This document shows positions 55,232 to 64,000 of a stretch of DNA of 64,000 bases, one piece after another (positions within the stretch are counted from its first letter, which is position 1; every line of letters begins with the position of its first letter). The translations under genes were made by a program, and so were the position numbers. The stretch is from Lachnoanaerobaculum umeaense. GTDB lineage: Bacteria; Bacillota; Clostridia; Lachnospirales; Lachnospiraceae. Where the stretch lies: contig NZ_CP032364.1 in NCBI RefSeq assembly GCF_003589745.1, positions 2,294,001 through 2,358,000 of the forward strand, written 5' to 3'. The notes under the pieces are model-generated. The model worked only from the letters and a program-made list of their open reading frames with translations, had not been told where the DNA came from and ran no database searches.

Positions 55232-56272
55232 TTATACAAGTTCATTTATAAATATTCCACTGATTTTATTTATAGAATCTAATGTTTTTTTTGCAGTACT
55301 TTTATCCAAAAAGTTTATAAGACTGCATTTTACATCACTTACATATCCGAATATCCATCCGGTAAAGTCTATTATATCAAACTCCACAAAACCCTTGTCC
55401 CCTATATCTGAAATCCTTGAAACACTTGAACATCTCTCATCCATCTCAATTCTAAAATATCCGTTTTGTGACCCTATGATATTGTCATTAATTTTTATAA
55501 TGATATCTATAGGCTCCTTAGCTCTGAAATTTGACAAAAGCTCTACTATATCAGTGATTCTGACCATAATATTTTCCTTGCCAAACTTCCTCTTTACAAA
55601 CTTTGATGACACTATTCTTTCCTTTAGCTCAAGCTTTTTACCCCAAAAAGATTCATACGCTACTATATCATTTTCATCACTGTATATATTTATAAATCCG
55701 TCCTCGGAAGCAATCTCCCTTAACTCTCTTATAAAATAATGCTCATCTCTATAGGTATATACATCATTCTCCTTTGAAACTTCATTATTTATAAAGTCTA
55801 ATATCCTATCAATAAACTCCTTTTCTATCCCATCCTCTTTTATTACCTGTTTATTAAAACCCGAAAAATTTTCAATATACTCATTTTTATCCGCTACAAA
55901 GGCAAAATCAAAAGGCAAATAATAGTCCTTATTTGCAGGTATCAAATATGTAAAAGGAATGCCTTCCACATTCATATCGCAAAGTGCTTTATTTAAAAGA
56001 CTTCTCATATAGCCCTGTCGTTTAAATTCCTTTCCGGTCGCCACAGCAACTATATAATCCAGATTATAAATTTTATTAAAAACCGATATTTTATAAGGAT
56101 TTAGCATAATCATAGACCTTACACTCTCACCCTCTATATCTGCCAAGATCCTGTTATCTTTAAGCTTTTCCTCATAATAATAATTTACAAAGCTGTCGGA
56201 ATCTTCAAAAAAAGCCTCCTTATACAGAGGCTTTGTAAATATCTTTTCTTTTTGATTCAAATATTTTATCAT
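55232..56272 (-). CDS. GNAT-family acetyltransferase, Eis-like
   Basis: A 346-residue GNAT protein. The acetyl-CoA-binding region is VAVATGKEFKRQGYMRSLLNKAL near residue 80, and the long C-terminal half (SCP2-like in Eis proteins) is present. It begins 4 nt after the DUF2156 gene and must be read from the same promoter. AAGGTAATATT precedes the ATG. The acceptor is unknown; Eis-type proteins acetylate amines, including aminoglycosides. Confidence 0.8.
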   Translation of the reverse strand: MIKYLNQKEKIFTKPLYKEAFFEDSDSFVNYYYEEKLKDNRILADIEGESVRSMIMLNPYKISVFNKIYNLDYIVAVATGKEFKRQGYMRSLLNKALCDMNVEGIPFTYLIPANKDYYLPFDFAFVADKNEYIENFSGFNKQVIKEDGIEKEFIDRILDFINNEVSKENDVYTYRDEHYFIRELREIASEDGFINIYSDENDIVAYESFWGKKLELKERIVSSKFVKRKFGKENIMVRITDIVELLSNFRAKEPIDIIIKINDNIIGSQNGYFRIEMDERCSSVSRISDIGDKGFVEFDIIDFTGWIFGYVSDVKCSLINFLDKSTAKKTLDSINKISGIFINELV

Positions 56273-56276
56273 AATA

Positions 56277-57212
56277 TTACCTTATTTGCTCAACATAGTA
56301 CTTTCTCGCATAATCCACCGGATAATAACTCTGCTTTGCATGTCTAAGTCCCTCAAGTCCCAGATCGTCCTCACGATTTACAAGACTTACACGCGGGAAT
56401 TCATGTACCAAAAACTCCTTATTAATTGCCTGATAAAGACCTGTGATTTCAGGATTGGCCTTTTCAATATGTATCACAGCCATATCCTCCAAAGCATTGT
56501 AGCTGCCTATCGAAAAAGCTTCCATTTTGCCGTCAATATATATTGCTCCCATTCTGATATTCAATCTAGTACAATTAAGCAAAATATCATGTATTCCATC
56601 TACCTCAGGATCCAGATGTTGTTCAACCTCTTCTCCCTTTTGCTCTCTCCACTTATCCAAAAACTTGAATACATCATCTCTATCTGTAGGATCACATCCA
56701 AGTACCCTATATTCATATCTATCACCATAATTCTTTATAAAATTATTGTAGTGGTTTTTCTTTTTGTGAAGCTTCTTTCCTGAAAGAGTTCTAAGCTTCT
56801 CTCCCTCATACAGATAGTCCTTCGCATCTTCCTCCAACCTTACAACAAATTTATCCTCCGGCAAATTCAATGCTTTTATTCCTTCCTCATCCGCCAGATG
56901 TATCTTTAATGGTAAATTCAATACCTCATTAAAATACTCAACTATCAAGCCGAAGCAATACTCAAGGTCCTCTTCCTTACAAAGCGGCATAGCTGAAAAA
57001 GGTCTGTCCTCATCCCCCATAAGCCATAGAAGTCCAACTTCCTCATCATCTCTTATCGCAATGGCTGCTCTTACATTATAATATTCTTTCCATATAAAAC
57101 TCTCAAGCTCTACACTGTCACATGTTCTATTATGCCTAAGTCCATAAAATTTAGCATACTTTGGTATATCATTTGCTTCTAATTGTTTAAAATTTAATTT
57201 TTTATAGTCCAT
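56277..57212 (-). CDS. DUF2156 protein (phosphatidylglycerol lysyltransferase C-domain-like)
   Basis: A 311-residue protein of the DUF2156 family, a GNAT-like fold related to the C-terminal domain of MprF-type lysyltransferases. Sequence marks include LRHNRTCDSVELESFIW, KKNHYNNFIKNYG and PVDYARKYYV at the end. It has no membrane segments, so it is a soluble homolog; its substrate may be an amino-acyl or polar headgroup. The start codon is six nt behind a TATAAT box and lacks any ribosome site, so its mRNA is predicted to be leaderless. Confidence 0.78.
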   Translation of the reverse strand: MDYKKLNFKQLEANDIPKYAKFYGLRHNRTCDSVELESFIWKEYYNVRAAIAIRDDEEVGLLWLMGDEDRPFSAMPLCKEEDLEYCFGLIVEYFNEVLNLPLKIHLADEEGIKALNLPEDKFVVRLEEDAKDYLYEGEKLRTLSGKKLHKKKNHYNNFIKNYGDRYEYRVLGCDPTDRDDVFKFLDKWREQKGEEVEQHLDPEVDGIHDILLNCTRLNIRMGAIYIDGKMEAFSIGSYNALEDMAVIHIEKANPEITGLYQAINKEFLVHEFPRVSLVNREDDLGLEGLRHAKQSYYPVDYARKYYVEQIR

Positions 57213-57218
57213 AATCTA

Positions 57219-57246
57219 ATTATATTTATTTTTGCCTTTTTGTCAA
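57219..57246 (-). promoter_or_regulatory. Promoter predicting a leaderless mRNA
   Basis: TTGACA (57241-57246), 16 nt, TATAAT (57219-57224) on the minus strand, then TAGATT and the ATG (57212). The usual start site 6-7 nt past the -10 box falls on or next to the A of the ATG. No purine-rich site lies upstream. Confidence 0.72.
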
Positions 57247-57340
57247 ATAAAAATCCTGTGGAAAATTAAAATCTTATATTTACTTTTATTATCAAATAGG
57301 TCAAAATATATTTAGTTAAAGCTTTATTTAAGGAGTACTT

Positions 57341-57613
57341 ATGAACGAATTAGAAAACCTGCGTGAAAGAATTGATACCATAGACAAAGAATTGATTGCC
57401 CTTTTCGAAGAAAGAATGGATATTGTATCTGATATTGCAAATTACAAAATAAAAAATAATCTCCCTGTCCTAAATCAAAATAGGGAGGATGTTATAGTAT
57501 CAAAGGTGAGAGCAACTGTCAAAAATAAGGACTACTCTAACAGTGCCACCACCTTTATCAAAGAAATTATGGAAATCAGCAAAAAATACCAGCAAAAACT
57601 TATTTCAGAATAA
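57341..57613 (+). CDS. Chorismate mutase (AroQ type)
   Basis: A 90-residue helical chorismate mutase that turns chorismate to prephenate for phenylalanine and tyrosine synthesis. It shows the LRERIDTIDKELIALFEERMDIVSDIANYK pattern with the conserved R11 and R/K-x-D residues of the active site. AAGGAG precedes the ATG. It is divergent from the DUF2156 gene and alone in its unit. Confidence 0.9.
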   Translation: MNELENLRERIDTIDKELIALFEERMDIVSDIANYKIKNNLPVLNQNREDVIVSKVRATVKNKDYSNSATTFIKEIMEISKKYQQKLISE

Positions 57614-57621
57614 AGTAAAAG

Positions 57622-57653
57622 GTCTTAAGTAAATAACCCTCCATACTTAAGAC
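57622..57653. terminator. Bidirectional terminator between chorismate mutase and the glycerol operon
   Basis: The perfect 10-bp stem GTCTTAAGTA / TACTTAAGAC (57622-57631, 57644-57653) has a 12-nt loop and U-rich sides in both directions. Confidence 0.85.
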
Positions 57654-57662
57654 TCTTTGATT

Positions 57663-58031
57663 TTATCCAATCTTTCTTATATCTCTTGTGGCAATAATAT
57701 CAGATTCAGTACCCGCCACATTTTTAATCAACACATCTCCGATGCTTATAGGTGCCAATACCTCCACATTCTTTAATGCCCTCATCACATCCATTACCTT
57801 ATCCTTCTTCACATCCATAGAAGTCTTACAAGATACCTGTGATATTTCACCACCTTTTACTCTGACTGTGCTTGTCACAGTTCTGACAGGGTCTATTACC
57901 TCTTTTTTTGCATAAGTCTCTCCTCGTTTACATGTATTACCCCTTACGCTCAATACTTCATTATTTTCAACATCAACCTCAAGTCTACACCCCATAGGAC
58001 ATCTTATGCATGTCAATATCTTTTCTTCCAT
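57663..58031 (-). CDS. DUF1667 protein of the glycerol operon
   Basis: A 122-residue protein with the four-cysteine pattern CIRCPMGC and GNTCKRGETYA (residues 7-40), probably binding a metal or iron-sulfur centre. DUF1667 proteins are typically encoded at the end of glycerol 3-phosphate oxidation operons behind two FAD proteins. GGAGGAG precedes the ATG at 58031; the longer reading from 58070 is unlikely. Its start overlaps the end of the upstream gene, so translation is coupled. Likely an electron-transfer accessory subunit (inference). Confidence 0.82.
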   Translation of the reverse strand: MEEKILTCIRCPMGCRLEVDVENNEVLSVRGNTCKRGETYAKKEVIDPVRTVTSTVRVKGGEISQVSCKTSMDVKKDKVMDVMRALKNVEVLAPISIGDVLIKNVAGTESDIIATRDIRKIG

Positions 58032-58032
58032 A

Positions 58033-59289
58033 CTAACTCTCCTCCAAAGTAACCAAAATAGAACTTGCATTTATCAAATCAGATTTCTTCAAAACCAAAG
58101 ATTCCATTTCTCCCGGGGCTAAGATCTGACGCTTTTTATGAATTATCCTCTTGCCATCAATGTATATACTCTCATACATATCCTTATATATATTTCCAAC
58201 TCTAAAGCGAATTACTGTTTCTTCTTCTACATTTTCAGTATTAATAATTTCAGGCACTGTATAACGCACTCCATTTGAAGTTCCTATCTTAACAGCATTT
58301 TTCTTATCTGTGTTTATAGATCCCTTTATATATTTTACAGCATGAAAGCCTGCTGCTCTTGCCTCCTCCGATACATAGTCCACCAAATCATGTACATGAA
58401 GAACATTTCCACATGCAAATATTCCACGAATAGAAGTCTCAAAAGACTCATTTACTACAGGACCATTGGTAATACTGCTTATATCAACACCTACAGACTT
58501 ACTTATCTCATTTTCCGGAATCAATCCAACAGATAATAAAAGTGTGTCACAAGAATAATACTCTTCACTTCCTGCAACAGGTGTCATATTCTCATCTACT
58601 TTTGCAAGTACCACACCCTCTACCCTTTCCTTACCCTCTATCTTAACTACAGTATGGCTAAGTTTTAAAGGAATGTCAAAATCATCAAGGCATTGTACAA
58701 TATTTCTTTTTAATCCACCGGAGTATGGCATAATCTCTGCTACCACCTTTACTTTTGCACCCTCCAGAGTCATCCTCCTTGCCATGATAAGTCCAATATC
58801 TCCTGAGCCTAATATCACTACTTCTCTACCCGGCATAAAACCATCTATATTTACAAGCCTTTGTGCTGTTCCTGCCGAATATATTCCTGCCGGTCTAAAC
58901 CCTGGAATATTCAATGCTCCTCTTGGCCTCTCTCTACAGCCCATTGCCAAAATAATTGCCTTCGCCCTTATATTCACCAGTCCATCATCACTATTCATAT
59001 AACTGACAATCTTATCCTCTGTAATATCCAAAACCATTGTATTTAACTTATATTCTATATTCAGACTTTTGACCTTTTCTATAAATCTTGCAGCATATTC
59101 CGGACCGGTAAGCTCCTCCTTAAAAGTGTGCAATCCGAATCCATTATGTATACATTGATTTAATATTCCTCCAAGCTCTCTGTCTCTTTCAATTATTAAA
59201 ACAGAATCAACTCCGTTTTCCTTCACAGAAGCACCTGCAGCCAATCCTGCCGGTCCACCTCCAATTATTACCACATCATATTCTCTCAT
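58033..59289 (-). CDS. FAD/NAD(P)-dependent oxidoreductase of the glycerol operon
   Basis: A 418-residue two-dinucleotide-binding flavoprotein. The FAD motif is VVIIGGGPAGLAAG near the N-terminus, GCRERPRG and IYSAGTAQRLVN follow, and the NAD motif is VILGSGDIGLIMAR (about 170). The GIFACGNVLHVHDLVD motif closes the fold. An AGGAG fits the ATG at 59289; in-frame starts at 59292 and 59295 are also present. It lies between the GlpA-like gene and DUF1667 and probably passes electrons from glycerol 3-phosphate oxidation to NAD or another carrier. Confidence 0.85.
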   Translation of the reverse strand: MREYDVVIIGGGPAGLAAGASVKENGVDSVLIIERDRELGGILNQCIHNGFGLHTFKEELTGPEYAARFIEKVKSLNIEYKLNTMVLDITEDKIVSYMNSDDGLVNIRAKAIILAMGCRERPRGALNIPGFRPAGIYSAGTAQRLVNIDGFMPGREVVILGSGDIGLIMARRMTLEGAKVKVVAEIMPYSGGLKRNIVQCLDDFDIPLKLSHTVVKIEGKERVEGVVLAKVDENMTPVAGSEEYYSCDTLLLSVGLIPENEISKSVGVDISSITNGPVVNESFETSIRGIFACGNVLHVHDLVDYVSEEARAAGFHAVKYIKGSINTDKKNAVKIGTSNGVRYTVPEIINTENVEEETVIRFRVGNIYKDMYESIYIDGKRIIHKKRQILAPGEMESLVLKKSDLINASSILVTLEES

Positions 59290-59298
59290 CATCAACTC

Positions 59299-62249
<2,951 letters not shown>

Positions 62250-62381
62250 TTAAATTAATCTTATCTTTTTAACGGTTCTCTTCTGCTCAAGTCTAAAGAC
62301 ATACTTTTTTTCTATAGTATCCCCTACAACTCTCAAAAATTCTTCATCTTTAAAAATACAAGTCTCTCTATATGTATAAAG
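62250..62381 (-). other. Possible ORF remnant upstream of glpK
   Basis: An open frame ends YTYRETCIFKDEEFLRVVGD and YVFRLEQKRTVKKIRLI with TAA just before the glpK ribosome site. It has no ATG or obvious start and no recognised family. It may be the end of a lost gene or chance; the rest of 62238-62572 has a terminator and nothing else. Confidence 0.25.
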
Positions 62382-62484
62382 TCACATACATTCTCTTATT
62401 TTTCTATGTATATTGTATAAATATTTACGACATACTTCAATGTTTTTATTAAGACTTTGGTGTCTAACATTATTTTTATATATT

Positions 62485-62516
62485 AAAAGGACTCCTATGA
62501 TTCTTTGTCATAGGAG
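62485..62516 (-). terminator. Terminator of the Y-family polymerase gene
   Basis: The perfect 9-bp stem CTCCTATGA / TCATAGGAG (62492-62500, 62508-62516) is followed on the minus strand by CCTTTT, 57 nt past the polymerase stop. Confidence 0.82.
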
Positions 62517-62572
62517 CTATAAAAACTTACTTACTGCTCTTTATGGTTATATTTTTTTGATATTTTTCAACC

Positions 62573-64000
62573 TTACTCCTTATGTCCACCTATCTGCCTG
62601 TTTCTATCTAACATCGTACCTTCTTCTTTCAGGTTTAATCCTTTAAATATTGCATTGCTTCCAAACTTATTTTTTAACTTTAAAACAGCTTTCATTCTGC
62701 TATTCTCTTTTTCAAGGTTATTTCTTTCCAAAAGATTTCCTATATAGCCGGAATTGCTTTTATTGCCTATATCACTGGCAACTATTGTAAGTCTCCTAAA
62801 CAACAATATAGGATTTGCCAATCTCTCAAACAGTTCCTCGCTTTTTTTACAGATTTCCTTAGAGGAATTTGTATATGATAAAAGATTTATTAAACCATGT
62901 TCTCCCTCCGGTATACTTCTTCCATAAAAATCTTTTGTGATATTTCCCATGTATTTTTTTGCTACATCCGGATCTGAAAGGCTGTCAATATCATATCCAA
63001 GGCTCAAAGTAATTTGTCTTGTAGCAAGATCTTTTTCAAGCAGTGAAAATGAGAGTCTCTCAGCCATCTCAATAACTATTGTCCTAACTTCATCATAACT
63101 GTAAGGTCTTAGCAGTACCTGTCCTTCACTTATGCTTTTCTTTTCCGGAGTATATGACTTTATATCCTTGATATCTGTACTATCAATTCCCCAAGCATGT
63201 TCTATCAAGAAACTGGCATTCTTTCCAAACAACTTATACAAAAGATCCATTCCCTCATTGGTACGATTCTTTTTTAAGCTCTCTCTGGCTATATCTCCCA
63301 TTGTATATATGCCATACTTTGCCAAAGACTTGCTATATCCTCGACCTATTCTCCAAAAATCTGTAATAGGCGTATGACTCCAAAGCTTTTCTCTATAAGA
63401 TTTTACAGTCAACTCCCCTATCCTAGCTCCATGCTCATTTGGTTTGGCTTTCTTTGCCATAATATCCATAGCTATCTTGGCTAAGTACATATTTTCTCCA
63501 ATGCCTGCACTTGCTATTATTCCCGTGGTATCAAAGACATCTTTTACCATTTTCTCTACAAAATCTACCGAATTATCACCTATATAACCTGTAATATCTA
63601 TAAATACCTCATCCACTGAATAGACATATATATCATCTACAGAAACATATTTTAGATAAACACTAATGATTCTTGCACTGTATTCCATATACTTTTTCAT
63701 TCTTGGAACAGCCACTACCATATCCACTTCAAGCTTTGCATTTGCTTTCAGCTCTGAAAGTAAATAGGATTTTCCTTCCATTTTCCCAACAAGCTTTTGC
63801 CTTCTATTGTTTATCTCCTGTAATCTTTTTATAACCTCAAAAAGTCTCGGTCGTCCAGGTACCCCAAAGTTTTTTAATGCAGGACTCACTGCCAAACAAA
63901 TAGTTTTTGTTGTTCTACTCTCATCAGCCACTACCAGATTTGCATCCATCGGATCAAGATTTCTTTCTCTACACTCCACTGAGGCATAGAAGGATTTTAA
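62573..64000 (-). CDS. Y-family DNA polymerase (UmuC/DinB-type), N-terminus outside window
   Basis: The visible 475 codons lack the first residues, because the frame is open to position 64000 and begins with KSFYASVECRERNLDP, the conserved start of the palm. VYSVDEVFIDITGY carries the metal-binding Asp-Glu pair, GIGENMYLAKIAMD and DFWRIGRGYSKSLAKYGI are the helix-hairpin-helix, and a little-finger domain follows. The C-terminus is longer than in DinB, resembling UvrX/YqjW-type translesion polymerases of Firmicutes. Commonly SOS-regulated; the promoter is not visible. Confidence 0.9.
   Translation of the reverse strand, partial: LKSFYASVECRERNLDPMDANLVVADESRTTKTICLAVSPALKNFGVPGRPRLFEVIKRLQEINNRRQKLVGKMEGKSYLLSELKANAKLEVDMVVAVPRMKKYMEYSARIISVYLKYVSVDDIYVYSVDEVFIDITGYIGDNSVDFVEKMVKDVFDTTGIIASAGIGENMYLAKIAMDIMAKKAKPNEHGARIGELTVKSYREKLWSHTPITDFWRIGRGYSKSLAKYGIYTMGDIARESLKKNRTNEGMDLLYKLFGKNASFLIEHAWGIDSTDIKDIKSYTPEKKSISEGQVLLRPYSYDEVRTIVIEMAERLSFSLLEKDLATRQITLSLGYDIDSLSDPDVAKKYMGNITKDFYGRSIPEGEHGLINLLSYTNSSKEICKKSEELFERLANPILLFRRLTIVASDIGNKSNSGYIGNLLERNNLEKENSRMKAVLKLKNKFGSNAIFKGLNLKEEGTMLDRNRQIGGHKE

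Noticed and set aside
63979..64000. Start codon of the polymerase gene at 63979 (GTG)
   Set aside because: The conserved KSFYASVEC start of the fold continues upstream to the window end, so the gene is cut by the window edge rather than starting there.

Overview
This 64 kb window is low-GC Firmicute chromosome, most likely Lachnospiraceae (an oral Lachnoanaerobaculum-type genome is possible). The reasons are AT-rich sequence with strong AGGAGG ribosome sites, intrinsic terminators after most operons, fermentative Fe-alcohol dehydrogenases (adhE-type fusion), choline/glucan-binding-type cell-wall repeats and SLH-type surface proteins. The family assignment is inference. Nearly all genes are on the minus strand. 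The window opens inside the 5' part of rpoB (position 1) and closes inside a Y-family DNA polymerase gene (position 64000).

Layout. 1-7.3 kb: rpoB, a 1626-residue repeat-rich surface protein with palindromic operator-like sites upstream, and a CDF metal transporter. 7.4-11.5 kb: a small-molecule kinase with an overlapping upstream mini-ORF, adhE with two Rex-like boxes, and a type II toxin-antitoxin pair with a cut-short toxin. 11.5-15.8 kb: hexuronate catabolism (kdgA-kdgK, an IclR regulator, uxaC). 15.8-24 kb: two tRNAs, a glycosyltransferase, a CPBP protease, arcC, and an SLH protein / MacA-MacB-like export operon. 24-30.3 kb: gpmI, a zur-znuACB zinc operon, and a second Fe-alcohol dehydrogenase with a Rex-like box. 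30.3-31.6 kb: a membrane protein and a low-Mr tyrosine phosphatase.

Accessory region, about 31.6-53.5 kb. It holds decayed toxin-antitoxin loci, three copies of the tail of a nucleotidyltransferase gene, two RlaP-type nucleotidyltransferases, DUF1643 and DUF4406-type genes, a dead macro-domain gene, and a defence-like operon (37.1-50.1 kb). Four large genes in that operon are intact: a DUF4365 nuclease-like protein, a HEPN-SNF2 helicase, an Hsp90/sacsin-type ATPase ending in a zinc-finger and Gre-like tail, and a RecD-like helicase with a C-terminal nuclease-like domain. Fragments of BREX pglX and pglZ lie between and upstream of them. The locus therefore looks like a BREX-related system that lost its methyltransferase and phosphatase but kept its helicase/ATPase/nuclease genes. 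This is the strongest candidate for an undescribed or repurposed system in the window.

52-64 kb: a glycerol-dehydrogenase-type enzyme, a fused toxin-antitoxin relic, a PARG-like protein, a C39-type peptidase-like protein, a GNAT/DUF2156 pair read from a promoter that predicts a leaderless mRNA, chorismate mutase, and a glycerol operon (glpK, two FAD oxidoreductases, DUF1667), then the Y-family polymerase.
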